Below the pieces are notes generated by a model. The model had not been told where the DNA came from. It saw nothing but the letters and a program-made list of their open reading frames with translations, and ran no database searches. Shown piece after piece: positions 35,564 through 43,430 of a stretch of DNA of 64,000 nt (positions are counted from its first letter, which is position 1; each line of letters opens with the position of its first letter). Source of the DNA: Anaeromassilibacillus sp. An172. Its GTDB lineage: Bacteria; Bacillota; Clostridia; Oscillospirales; Acutalibacteraceae. The DNA lies in contig NZ_NFKS01000003.1 of assembly GCF_002160515.1 (NCBI RefSeq), forward strand, positions 98,737 to 162,736, given 5' to 3'. The position numbers were made by a program, and so were the translations under genes.

Positions 35564-35590
35564 GTATTTTTAAAGTACCGCCAGAGCAGA
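35564..35590 (+). other. attR-like junction of a serine-recombinase element
   Basis: GTATTTTTAAAGTAC (35564-35578) is the exact reverse complement of the half-site at 13016-13030. It is followed by CGC and CAGA (35582-35585), which is shared with the left junction. The cotJC reading frame resumes at the next base. Confidence 0.7.
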
Positions 35591-35796
35591 AAGCGAGAAC
35601 TACCTATGATAACATTCTCAGATTCTGCGACGACTATGATGTAAGGGACGCAATACGCTTTTTGAGAGAACGTGAGATTGTCCATTATCAGCGTTTCGGA
35701 GAAAACCTGAGAATACTCACAGATAAGCTTGACGAGCGCAACTTCTATGCATTTAACCCGTCTTTCGATAAATGTCCGGTAAAGAAACCTAAATAA
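35586..35796 (+). pseudogene. cotJC: cotJC C-terminal fragment
   Basis: The frame reads EQKARTTYDNILRF, then DAIRFLREREIVHYQRFGE and NFYAFNPSFDKCP before TAA. This is the C-terminal third of CotJC, including the metal-ligand His of IVHYQRF. It continues exactly where the fragment at 12778-13010 stops, with no residue lost or repeated if the two are joined at the GA dinucleotide. No start codon or ribosome site precedes it, so it is not expressed as a protein in this configuration. The sequence is well conserved, suggesting the split is not very old or that the piece was under selection until recently. Confidence 0.9.
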
Positions 35797-35817
35797 AAGA
35801 GGAAAAACTTAATGAAG

Positions 35818-35848
35818 AATCGTCCGTAAAATTCGGGCGGTTTTTCTT
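35818..35848 (+). terminator. Terminator after cotJC fragment
   Basis: CGTCCG/CGGGCG stem (one G-T pair) followed by TTTTTCTTTTT. It is probably the original cotJC operon terminator. Confidence 0.7.
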
Positions 35849-35895
35849 TTTGTTGGACTTCAATGTATAAATATACGAATTTTGACAAATATATA

Positions 35896-35924
35896 TTGCA
35901 ATTTACCGAAAAATTTGTTATTAT
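35896..35924 (+). promoter_or_regulatory. Promoter of the 36009-metY unit
   Basis: TTGCAA (35896-35901) and TATTAT (35919-35924), spacing 17 bp. GTTAGCATG follows at 35953-35961, a string also found at 46612 and 59697. No SAM riboswitch or T-box was recognised in this leader. Confidence 0.5.
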
Positions 35925-36008
35925 ATATAAGCGTACATTTTTATTGTTGCAAGTTAGCATGTGTTTTGCCTCAAAATGGGGCGAAATGAGATTTGGGAGG
36001 TTGAACAT

Positions 36009-36536
36009 ATGAAAATATGTCCACGCTGTAAAAGACTTCACTCGGATACATATACAGAATGTACAGAGTGCGGAAAGCCTCTTAGAGGTATAGAAAGCGA
36101 GAACGAAGAAACATATCTTATTACGGCAGAGGGATTTGAAAGAGAACATATAAGAGCATCTTTACAGGATGCGGGGATTCCCTGTGTTCCGAGATTTAGA
36201 AATGATATGTATTCCTCTGATGAGGTGACGGGAAAGGGTACATCTCTTGCAGAGATAAATGTTCCGTTTTCGGCTTTTACCAAGGCTTACGACACATGCG
36301 TTATGATAGGCGCTATTGACCCGGAGAAACCGCTTACTTTCGATATGGACGAGGCGGAGAAAATGTGCCGGGAAATAGGGGAAAAGAATAAGGATAAGAT
36401 TAAAGAGGAAATGAGTCCTTCAAAACGAACAACATATAAAGTTTTGGGCGCAGTCTTATTTTTGCTTTTAGTCGCAGTGGTTGTTTGGGGAACAGACTTC
36501 ATCACCGCATGGATTAAGGGATTATTCGGAGGTTGA
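36009..36536 (+). CDS. Zinc-ribbon membrane-anchored protein, 175 aa
   Basis: No named function. It opens with a zinc ribbon (CPRCKRLH...CTECGKPL). Then comes a domain resembling DUF2007-type putative signal-transducing units (REHIRASLQDAGIPCVPR). A C-terminal membrane helix follows (VLGAVLFLLLVAVVVWG, about 145-163). The start is ATG at 36009 after GGGAGG. It lies 5 bp upstream of metY and is likely co-transcribed. Confidence 0.8.
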   Translation: MKICPRCKRLHSDTYTECTECGKPLRGIESENEETYLITAEGFEREHIRASLQDAGIPCVPRFRNDMYSSDEVTGKGTSLAEINVPFSAFTKAYDTCVMIGAIDPEKPLTFDMDEAEKMCREIGEKNKDKIKEEMSPSKRTTYKVLGAVLFLLLVAVVVWGTDFITAWIKGLFGG

Positions 36537-36541
36537 GTATT

Positions 36542-37813
36542 ATGAAAATCGAAACAAAATGCATTCAGTCCGGCTGGCAGCCAAAAAACGGAGAACCAAG
36601 AGTTCTGCCGATTTACCAGAGCACAACTTTTAAATATGAAACCAGCGAGCAAATGGGACGTTTGTTTGACCTTGAGGAAAGCGGATATTTTTACACAAGA
36701 CTTCAAAACCCTACCAATGATACGGTTGCCGCAAAGATTTGCGACCTTGAGGGCGGTGTAGCCGCAATGCTCACATCTTCAGGACAGGCGGCAAACTTTT
36801 ATGCTGTAATGAATATCGCCGAAGCAGGCGACCACATTATCTGTTCTGCAACAGTTTACGGCGGAACCTATAACCTCTATGCCCACACAATAAGAAAGAT
36901 GGGAATAGAAGCAACTTTTGTTGACCCTGACTGCACAGAGGAAGAATTGAACGCTGCATTTAAACCAAACACAAAGTGCGTTGTAGGTGAAACCATTGCA
37001 AACCCTGCACTTGTTGTTTTGGATATAGAAAAATTTGCAAAGGCTGCTCATGCTCACGGTGTTCCTCTTATTGTGGACAACACATTTGCAACACCGATAA
37101 ATTGCAGACCTTTTGAGTGGGGCGCAGATATTGTAACCCATTCCACAACAAAATATATGGACGGCCACGCAACCTGCGTAGGTGGCGCTATTGTGGATTC
37201 AGGCAACTTTGACTGGGACGCTCATGCCGACAAATTCCCGGGACTTACAACTCCAGATGAAACATATCACGGCGTTGTATATACACAGAAATTCGGAAAG
37301 GGCGCATTTATCACAAAGGCTACAGCTCAGATGATGAGAGATTTGGGTTCAATCCAGTCTCCGATGAACGCTTTCCTTCTGAATTTGGGACTTGAAACAC
37401 TTCACCTGAGAGTTCCAAGACATTGCAGCAATGCACTTGCAGTTGCAAAGTTCCTTGAGAACCACGAGAAGGTTGCATGGGTAAATTATCCTGACCTTGA
37501 AAGCAACAAGTACCATGAGCTTGCAAAGAAATATCTTCCTAACGGTTCCTGCGGCGTTGTAACCTTCGGCGTTAAGGGCGGCAGACAGGCAGCTTCCGAG
37601 ATGATGGACAATTTGAAGCTTGGAGCTATCGTTACTCACGTTGCAGACGCAAGAACCTGCGTTCTTCATCCTGCAAGCCATACACACAGACAGATGAACG
37701 ACCAGGAGCTTATCGAAGCAGGCGTACAGCCTGACCTTATCAGACTCAGCGTAGGTATTGAAAACGTTGACGATATTATCGAGGACTTGGCTCAGGCTCT
37801 TGAGAAGTGCTGA
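36542..37813 (+). CDS. metY: O-acetylhomoserine sulfhydrylase (PLP enzyme), 423 aa
   Basis: This gamma-replacement enzyme makes homocysteine from O-acetylhomoserine and sulfide. Visible are YTRLQNPTND, SSGQAANFYA (PLP phosphate site), VDNTFATP and the Schiff-base lysine in THSTTKYMDGHA, then RLSVGIENVDDII at the end. The length and the large-subunit pattern favour MetY over cystathionine synthase/lyase (MetB/MetC). The ATG at 36542 follows GGAGG. It is the methionine-synthesis gene of the window. Confidence 0.92.
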   Translation: MKIETKCIQSGWQPKNGEPRVLPIYQSTTFKYETSEQMGRLFDLEESGYFYTRLQNPTNDTVAAKICDLEGGVAAMLTSSGQAANFYAVMNIAEAGDHIICSATVYGGTYNLYAHTIRKMGIEATFVDPDCTEEELNAAFKPNTKCVVGETIANPALVVLDIEKFAKAAHAHGVPLIVDNTFATPINCRPFEWGADIVTHSTTKYMDGHATCVGGAIVDSGNFDWDAHADKFPGLTTPDETYHGVVYTQKFGKGAFITKATAQMMRDLGSIQSPMNAFLLNLGLETLHLRVPRHCSNALAVAKFLENHEKVAWVNYPDLESNKYHELAKKYLPNGSCGVVTFGVKGGRQAASEMMDNLKLGAIVTHVADARTCVLHPASHTHRQMNDQELIEAGVQPDLIRLSVGIENVDDIIEDLAQALEKC

Positions 37814-37854
37814 TTTAAGATTTATATAAAAGATAAAACCAGAGGTAAGGGTTT

Positions 37855-38511
37855 ATGAGTAAAATAATAATCATATATGGACATTACGGCTGCGGAAAGA
37901 CAAACTTGTCCTTGAATTTGGCTATAGATTTGGCTTTAAAAGGCGAAAAGGTCACCATTGCAGATATGGACGTGGTAAACCCTTATTTTCGCAGCGGAGA
38001 TTACAAAGATTTACTTGCAAAATACGGAATAGACATTGTTGCCAGCGACTTTTCCCATACAAATCTTGATTTGCCGTCAATTCCGGCTACAATGTATTCC
38101 ATATTTGTAAGAGAGGGAACAGTGATTATCGATGTGGGAGGAGATGACGCAGGAGCCTACGCTCTGGGACGTTTTTCCTCGAAGATTAAGGAAGCAGGCT
38201 ACGAGGCTTATTATGTGGTCAACGGCAAGAGAACGCTTACGACAACCCCGGAAGAGGCTGTGGAGATTTTAAGAGAAATCGAAAGCGCTTCATCATTGCC
38301 GGCAACCGGGGTGATAAACAACACCCACCTTCAGAACTTTACCACATCTGAAATAATTAAAGAGGGATATGAGTTTGCAAAGAAAACGGCAGAGCTTCTG
38401 TCTTTGCCCCTTGTTGCCACCACTTATCCCAAAGAGTATGTTAATGAAAATAAATTAGAGGCGGTGGGCAGGCTTGTTCCTGTAGAGGTGCTTGTAAAGC
38501 CTCCCTTTTGA
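37855..38511 (+). CDS. MinD/ParA-like P-loop ATPase, 218 aa
   Basis: It has a deviant Walker A (GHYGCGKTNLSLN) and DMDVVNPYFRSGDY, which are features of the MinD/Mrp superfamily. IIDVGGDDAGAYALGRF is the Walker B region. It is not associated with min or par genes. It lies 22 bp before the ferredoxin and 2-oxoacid oxidoreductase genes in the same direction, so a role in assembling or maturing that iron-sulfur enzyme is plausible (Mrp-like proteins carry Fe-S clusters). That role is inference; a partitioning role is unlikely. Confidence 0.8.
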   Translation: MSKIIIIYGHYGCGKTNLSLNLAIDLALKGEKVTIADMDVVNPYFRSGDYKDLLAKYGIDIVASDFSHTNLDLPSIPATMYSIFVREGTVIIDVGGDDAGAYALGRFSSKIKEAGYEAYYVVNGKRTLTTTPEEAVEILREIESASSLPATGVINNTHLQNFTTSEIIKEGYEFAKKTAELLSLPLVATTYPKEYVNENKLEAVGRLVPVEVLVKPPF

Positions 38512-38533
38512 CCTTTTTAAGGAGATGTGAACA

Positions 38534-38740
38534 ATGGCAAGAATTATCATCAATCAAGATGGCTGCAAAGGCTGCGAGATGTGCGTAAACGCATGTCCCA
38601 GACATATAATCGCCCTTGATAAAGAGAAGATAAACGCAAAGGGTTACCACCCGGCAAAGCTTCTCGATGAAGAAAAGTGCACCGGCTGCTGCTCCTGTGC
38701 AATGATGTGCCCGGACTGCATGATAGTTGTGGAGAGATAA
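38534..38740 (+). CDS. 2-oxoacid:ferredoxin oxidoreductase, ferredoxin subunit, 68 aa
   Basis: This is an electron-carrier subunit with two 4Fe-4S motifs, CKGCEMCVNACPRH and CTGCCSCAMMCPDC. It is the delta subunit of four-subunit KOR/VOR-type enzymes and hands electrons to free ferredoxin. GGAG precedes the ATG, and the three larger subunits follow. Confidence 0.92.
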   Translation: MARIIINQDGCKGCEMCVNACPRHIIALDKEKINAKGYHPAKLLDEEKCTGCCSCAMMCPDCMIVVER

Positions 38741-38787
38741 GGGAACATCACCACTATATTTTTGGATTAAGAAAGGAAATGAGTTGA

Positions 38788-39849
38788 ATGTCCGAAAGAT
38801 TTCTTATGAAGGGCAACGAAGCGCTGGCAGAAGCCGCAATACGTGCGGGCTGTAAGCACTTTTTCGGATACCCAATAACACCTCAGACAGAGCTTGCGGC
38901 TTATATGTCAAAAAGAATGCCCAAAATAGGAGGAACATACCTCCAGGCAGAGTCAGAGCTTGCCGCAGCAAATATGGTTCTCGGCGCATCTGCCGCCGGT
39001 GTAAGAGCAATGACCTCTTCATCTTCACCGGGAATAAGCCTTAAAACAGAGGCTATTTCTTACATGGCAGGTTCAGATGTTCCTGCACTTATTATAAATG
39101 TTCAGAGAGGCGGCCCGGGTCTTGGCGGTATTCAGCCTTCACAGGCTGACTATTGGCAGGCAACAAAGGCAACCGGCCACGGCGATTTCCAGATTCTCGT
39201 TTTCGCCCCTGCAACAGTTCAGGAAATGGTTGACCTTGTAAGCGACGCCTTTGATATGGCTGATAAATACAGAATGCCTGCAATGATTTTGGCAGACGGT
39301 ATGCTTGGCCAGATGATGGAGCCTGTTGAGTTTAAGGACGAGGGAGAAAAGGTTCTTCCTGAAAGACCTTGGGCTGCAAGCGGTCATCAGAACAAGAGAA
39401 AACACAATGTAGTAAACTCACTTTATCTCACACCTCAGGCACTTGAAAGCCTTGTTGTGGAGAGATTTGAAAGATATGAAAAGATTAAAGCCACAGAGCA
39501 GAGAGCTTCCGAGTATCTCACAGAGGACGCAGACATCATCCTTGTAGCTTTCGGCGCATCCGCCCGTGTTGCCCACAGTGCGGTAGATATGGCAAGAGCA
39601 CAGGGCATAAAGGCAGGTCTTATCAGACCTATCACACTTTGGCCTTTCCCAACAGACTGCCTGAAGAAAGCCGCAAAGACAGCAAAGGGATTCCTGTCTG
39701 TAGAAATGAACATGGGACAGATGGTAGACGATGTAAAGCTTGCCATTGATTGTTCCCGTCCGGTAGAATTCTTTGGCAGAACAGGCGGAGTTATCCCAAC
39801 GCCAAACGAAATTCTTGAGAAAATCATTAAATTCGGAGGTGAGCTGTAA
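38788..39849 (+). CDS. 2-oxoacid:ferredoxin oxidoreductase, alpha subunit, 353 aa
   Basis: This is the pyrimidine-binding and transketolase C-terminal part of a thiamine-diphosphate oxidoreductase. It opens with RFLMKGNEALAEAAIRAGC and GYPITPQTELAAYM. Next is AESELAAANMVLGASAAGVR with the conserved cofactor-activating Glu, then NVQRGGPGLGG. Composition and subunit order (delta-alpha-beta-gamma) match 2-oxoglutarate or branched-chain 2-oxoacid enzymes (KorA/VorB). Substrate cannot be settled from sequence. It overlaps the beta gene by 1 bp. Confidence 0.92.
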   Translation: MSERFLMKGNEALAEAAIRAGCKHFFGYPITPQTELAAYMSKRMPKIGGTYLQAESELAAANMVLGASAAGVRAMTSSSSPGISLKTEAISYMAGSDVPALIINVQRGGPGLGGIQPSQADYWQATKATGHGDFQILVFAPATVQEMVDLVSDAFDMADKYRMPAMILADGMLGQMMEPVEFKDEGEKVLPERPWAASGHQNKRKHNVVNSLYLTPQALESLVVERFERYEKIKATEQRASEYLTEDADIILVAFGASARVAHSAVDMARAQGIKAGLIRPITLWPFPTDCLKKAAKTAKGFLSVEMNMGQMVDDVKLAIDCSRPVEFFGRTGGVIPTPNEILEKIIKFGGEL

Positions 39850-40604
39850 TGGCTGTTGTATTTGAAAGACCACACGCCCTTGCAGACGTTCCTATGCACT
39901 ACTGCCCGGGCTGTACTCACGGTATAGTACATAGATTGGTTGCAGAGGTAATAGACGAACTGGGTGTAGAGGGTAAGGCTGTAGGCGTTGCCTCCGTTGG
40001 CTGCTCAGTTATGAGCTATGACTATTTTAACTGCGACATGGTTCAGGCTCCTCACGGAAGAGCTCCGGCTGTTGCCACAGGTATTAAGAGAGCAAAGCCT
40101 GAAAACGTAGTATTCACATATCAGGGCGACGGTGACCTTGCCGCAATCGGAACTGCCGAAACAATCCACAGTGCAACAAGAGGAGAGAACATAACTGTAA
40201 TCTTCATTAACAATGCAATCTACGGAATGACCGGCGGTCAGATGGCACCTACAACACTTCCTAACATGGTTACACAGACCACACCATACGGACGTGACGT
40301 AAACACAGCAGGTTATCCTATAAGAGTATGTGAGATGCTTTCAACACTTGACGGTGTAGCACTTGCACAGAGAGTTACTGTTGACTGTGTTAAAAACGTA
40401 ATCAACGCCAAAAAGGCTATCAAAAAGGCTTTCCAGAATCAGATAGAGGGAAAAGGTTTCTCAATAGTAGAGGTTGTTTCAACCTGTCCTACAAACTGGG
40501 GTATGTCTCCGTTCGAGGCAATTCAGTGGCTCAGAGATAATATGCTTCCTTACTATCCTTTGGGAGTTTATAAAGACGAAACAAAGGGGGACAGACTGAA
40601 ATGA
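39849..40604 (+). CDS. 2-oxoacid:ferredoxin oxidoreductase, beta subunit, 251 aa
   Basis: This is the thiamine-diphosphate-binding subunit. HYCPGCTHGIVHRLV carries Fe-S-proximal Cys residues. TYQGDGDLAAIGTAETIHSA is the GDG cofactor motif, ending with NNAIYGMTGGQMAPTT. CPTNWGMSP near the C-terminus is usual for KorB. It pairs with the alpha subunit and overlaps the gamma gene by 4 bp, so expression is coupled. Confidence 0.93.
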   Translation: MAVVFERPHALADVPMHYCPGCTHGIVHRLVAEVIDELGVEGKAVGVASVGCSVMSYDYFNCDMVQAPHGRAPAVATGIKRAKPENVVFTYQGDGDLAAIGTAETIHSATRGENITVIFINNAIYGMTGGQMAPTTLPNMVTQTTPYGRDVNTAGYPIRVCEMLSTLDGVALAQRVTVDCVKNVINAKKAIKKAFQNQIEGKGFSIVEVVSTCPTNWGMSPFEAIQWLRDNMLPYYPLGVYKDETKGDRLK

Positions 40605-41137
40605 GCAGAGATTTCAACATGGTCCTTGCCGGATTCGGAGGACAGGGAATTTTGTTTGCCGGAAAGGTAATCGCTTACGGCGGACTTAACGACGGAAAAG
40701 AGATTTCATGGCTTCCTTCCTACGGTCCTGAAATGAGAGGCGGCACAGCAAACTGCAGCGTATGTATTTCAGACAAGACAATCGGTTCACCCCTTGTTTT
40801 AACTCCTGATGTTTTGATTGCTTTGAACCTCCCTTCCTTTGAAAAATTTATCGACACAGTAAAGCCGGGCGGAACAGTAATCATAGACAGCTTCCTTATC
40901 AATAAAAAGGTAGAGCGTGAAGATGTAAACGTATTTTATGTTCCGGCTACAAAGCTTGCCGAGGAAAACGGAATTAAAGGTCTTGCTAACATTATCCTTG
41001 TAGGTAAGCTCTTTAAAGAAACAGGCTTCTGCACAGAAGAGGCTCTTTATAAAGCTATCGAAAAGTGCGTTCCTGCAAGAAAAGCAAATATGCTTGAGTT
41101 TAATAAAAAAGCTATAGAAATAGGAATGAATTCCTGA
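40601..41137 (+). CDS. 2-oxoacid:ferredoxin oxidoreductase, gamma subunit, 178 aa
   Basis: LAGFGGQGILFAGKVIAYGG is the start of the POR/KOR gamma domain. WLPSYGPEMRGGTANCSVCIS and NIILVGKLFKETG follow, typical of the family. It completes a four-subunit enzyme. The operon probably supplies acyl-CoA or reduced ferredoxin in an anaerobe. A terminator follows at 41149-41184. Confidence 0.92.
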   Translation: MSRDFNMVLAGFGGQGILFAGKVIAYGGLNDGKEISWLPSYGPEMRGGTANCSVCISDKTIGSPLVLTPDVLIALNLPSFEKFIDTVKPGGTVIIDSFLINKKVEREDVNVFYVPATKLAEENGIKGLANIILVGKLFKETGFCTEEALYKAIEKCVPARKANMLEFNKKAIEIGMNS

Positions 41138-41148
41138 TTATAAAAATA

Positions 41149-41184
41149 ACCGCTTTGACAGTTTTTTCTGCCAAAGCGGTTTTC
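41149..41184 (+). terminator. Terminator of the oxidoreductase operon
   Basis: AACCGCTTTGACAG/CTGCCAAAGCGGTT stem (one mismatch) followed by TTC-rich sequence. Confidence 0.85.
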
Positions 41185-41213
41185 TTATAGGTCTATAATC
41201 TCAAGGTTTGGGA

Positions 41214-41399
41214 TTATTTCTGCTTCTTCATAACGAAGCTCTGACAGTCAACGCACTGGCACTGTGTAGGATTAGCCTCGTGTGTGCCGATTGTAACGCA
41301 GTTGAGTGTGCAGTAATTCTCTGATGGGTTGTGGTTTTCGCAGTTTGATACTGTGCATTTGATGCACTGGTTTGAGTGACAATTACAATTGTTGTTCAT
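41214..41399 (-). CDS. DUF1540 Cys-rich protein, 61 aa
   Basis: This is a small protein with nine cysteines arranged CNCHSNQCIKCTVSNCENH, then NYCTLNC and QCQCVDCQSF, matching the DUF1540 pattern of clostridial Cys-rich (probably metal-binding) peptides. The start is ATG at 41399 with AGGTGA upstream; an in-frame GTG further out is less likely. It is a single gene. Function is unknown; in spore formers such proteins are often of late sporulation or metal-stress type. Confidence 0.85.
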   Translation of the reverse strand: MNNNCNCHSNQCIKCTVSNCENHNPSENYCTLNCVTIGTHEANPTQCQCVDCQSFVMKKQK

Positions 41400-41613
41400 T
41401 TTTTTCACCTCTGAAATATTTAGCGGAAATCTATATCAATTTTCAAAGGTCAAAATCGCTTTCATTACCGCCGTTGTGAAAGGCGCTTTTGACTTTTGCG
41501 GACGCTTTGTCCGAATATATTATTGCACCGTTACAGATTTTTATTATAAAAAATTAAATGAAAATTTTAACATTATTTTGTTCAGCTGTATAAAATATGT
41601 AGAGGTGAATTTT

Positions 41614-41946
41614 ATGGTATACATGTTTTTATACATCATAATAGGCGTGTTTGCGGTTGTGGGAATTGTAAATCTCATAACAGAACTGGTGCACTGGATT
41701 TTTGATTATAAAAAGGAAACAAAAACATTTCTTATGACTCCGGTTAAAGGCAAAAGACCCGATGCGGAATTTATGCTTAGAAGCCTTGCGTCAAAGGTTA
41801 AGTGGATGGGAAAATTCAGACCCACAAGGGTTATCTGCCTTGACTGCGGAGTGGATGAGGAAACAAAAAACATATGCCTTGCAGTGTGCAGGGAATATCC
41901 CTTTATGGAGTACATGACAAAAGAAGAATTTGAAGAAATATTGTAA
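41614..41946 (+). CDS. Small membrane-anchored hypothetical protein, 110 aa
   Basis: The ATG at 41614 follows AGAGGTGAA. One N-terminal hydrophobic helix (MFLYIIIGVFAVVGIVNLI) is followed by a basic, soluble tail with VICLDCGVDEETKNICLAVC, which has three or four Cys residues. No family is recognised. It is a single gene with a terminator at 41962. Confidence 0.75.
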   Translation: MVYMFLYIIIGVFAVVGIVNLITELVHWIFDYKKETKTFLMTPVKGKRPDAEFMLRSLASKVKWMGKFRPTRVICLDCGVDEETKNICLAVCREYPFMEYMTKEEFEEIL

Positions 41947-41961
41947 TTTTCTAAAATCTCA

Positions 41962-41992
41962 GAGCCTTCCTTACGGGGAAGGCTCAATTCTT
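41962..41992 (+). terminator. Terminator after the 41614 gene
   Basis: GAGCCTTCC/GGAAGGCTC stem with T-rich sequence beyond. Confidence 0.8.
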
Positions 41993-42088
41993 AATTTTTT
42001 TGTGAAAATCTGTTCAAAAGCTTTTAAAAGTGATATAATAAATTTTAATGACTGTTAAAACAAATAAGTCTTATGGGAGCAGATTGTT

Positions 42089-43417
42089 ATGAGAAAATTT
42101 TTAGCTATACTGGTTTGCAAACTTTCCAGATTTGCAGGCAAGCTGTTGGGAAAAGGCAGCAGTATGCCGGGAAAGCTTGCTCTTAAAGTTTGTCCGAATA
42201 TATTGGGAAAAATATCCCTGCCTAAATACATAATTGCAGTTACAGGAAGCAACGGAAAAACTTCAACCGTTGAGATGATTGCTCATGTAATGGAGGACGC
42301 AGGACTGAATATCGCCTACAACAAAGAGGGTTCTAACCAGATTGAGGGCGTAACAACCTTTATTTTGAACAACTGTACAATGGGAGGAAAGTTCAAAAAG
42401 GATTATATACTTATTGAGTCGGACGAGAGATATGCAAAATACACCTTTAAGCATTTTTCACCAACACATTATGTTATAGTAAACCTGTATAGGGACCAGC
42501 TTACAAGAAACGGTCACCCTCTCTGGGTTTATGACGCTATAAAGGAAAGTATTCCGGAAAGCACAAAGCTTATCCTTAATGCCGATGACCCTCTTATAAG
42601 CACATTCGGAGAGGGAAGAAAAAATGTTGTATGGTATGGAATGGACAACCTTTCCACCGATACAAACGAGAGTACAGGTGTTTACGACGACGGAAAATAC
42701 TGTCCTGTCTGCGGCGGAAAGCTCAGCTACGATTACAGACATTTTAATCATATAGGAAGCTTTAGCTGTGAAAAATGCGGATTTAAAAAGCATAACACGA
42801 ACTATACAGTTACAGCCGCTGACCTTGAAGAAGGCGTTGTGGAGATAGACGGCAGCACAGAGATTGGTTTGGCATTTACCGGAATTTACAATGTTTATAA
42901 TATTTTAGCGGCTTATGCGGCTTGCTGTACAGTTGGCATTGATAAAAATCAAATCAGTACAAGCCTTAATAACTTTGTCCTGAAAAACGGCAGAATAGTT
43001 AGATTTAAGCTGGGCGACAGAACAGGAGTTTTGCTGGCTTCAAAGCACGAAAACTCTATAAGCTACGAGCAGTCCTTAACCTATGCCGCCACAAGAAAAA
43101 CTCCCGGGGATGTTGTGGTGATTGTGGACAGAATAAGCCGTAAATATTACACAGGCGACACAAGCTGGCTTTGGGATATAAATTTTGATATTTTAAATTC
43201 CGACAGTGTAAATAAAATCTATCTTATGGGACTTTATTGCAGTGACTTGGAGCTTCGTTTTTCATATACAAATATACCGAAAGAAAAAATCAAGGTGTTC
43301 AGCGACATTCACGCAGGTATCGAGGAACTGAGAAACGGCGGAAAAGAAGAAATCTATGTTGTTACATGTTTCTCTGACAAGGAAAAATTCCTTTCAGAAA
43401 CCACTATGTTGCAGTAA
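42089..43417 (+). CDS. MurT-like Mur ligase (divergent), 442 aa
   Basis: MurT, with GatD, amidates the D-Glu of lipid II to D-isoglutamine. The Mur ligase core has TGSNGKTSTVEM (ATP P-loop) and NKEGSNQIEGV. A zinc-ribbon insert, CPVCGGKL...CEKCGF, is typical of MurT. The C-terminal DUF1727-type domain is divergent: the usual K-N-P-x-G-x-N stretch reads KHENSISYEQSL, and the N-D-x-x-A-D-G part reads VDRISRKYYTGDTSW, although DTSWLWD is kept. It precedes a GatD-like gene that lacks its nucleophile. It may be a paralogous ligase with changed chemistry. Confidence 0.85.
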   Translation: MRKFLAILVCKLSRFAGKLLGKGSSMPGKLALKVCPNILGKISLPKYIIAVTGSNGKTSTVEMIAHVMEDAGLNIAYNKEGSNQIEGVTTFILNNCTMGGKFKKDYILIESDERYAKYTFKHFSPTHYVIVNLYRDQLTRNGHPLWVYDAIKESIPESTKLILNADDPLISTFGEGRKNVVWYGMDNLSTDTNESTGVYDDGKYCPVCGGKLSYDYRHFNHIGSFSCEKCGFKKHNTNYTVTAADLEEGVVEIDGSTEIGLAFTGIYNVYNILAAYAACCTVGIDKNQISTSLNNFVLKNGRIVRFKLGDRTGVLLASKHENSISYEQSLTYAATRKTPGDVVVIVDRISRKYYTGDTSWLWDINFDILNSDSVNKIYLMGLYCSDLELRFSYTNIPKEKIKVFSDIHAGIEELRNGGKEEIYVVTCFSDKEKFLSETTMLQ

Positions 43418-43430
43418 GGGGGTATCAGAA

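Larger units (their letters stand above)
13011..35585 (+). mobile_element. 22.6-kb interval bounded by attL/attR-like sites inside cotJC
   Basis: The interval separates two cotJC pieces that would fuse in frame as ...NMAAEQKARTTYDN. It carries an intact large serine recombinase at its right end and perfect 15-bp inverted half-sites at both ends. Apart from the recombinase, a 46-codon ORF and about 100 bp at the left end, its content is ordinary chromosome: pgcA, yebC, yicC-to-thiN, tmcAL, ackA. It is therefore not a typical prophage or conjugative element. Capture of host DNA by rearrangement inside an older element is the simplest explanation. Boundaries are well supported; mobility today is uncertain. 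Confidence 0.6.

Noticed and set aside
13016..35578. Inversion of the interval between the two 15-bp inverted repeats
   Set aside because: Both cotJC pieces point the same way and join in frame, as after insertion. A simple inversion would leave the C-terminal piece reversed.
13011..35585. The interval as an ordinary prophage or conjugative element
   Set aside because: No phage structural, replication or conjugation genes are present; the content is core chromosome apart from the recombinase and a 46-codon ORF.
35760..36000. SAM riboswitch or T-box upstream of the metY unit
   Set aside because: The leader is short and A+T rich and shows none of the conserved motifs; only a promoter and a terminator for the previous region are visible.
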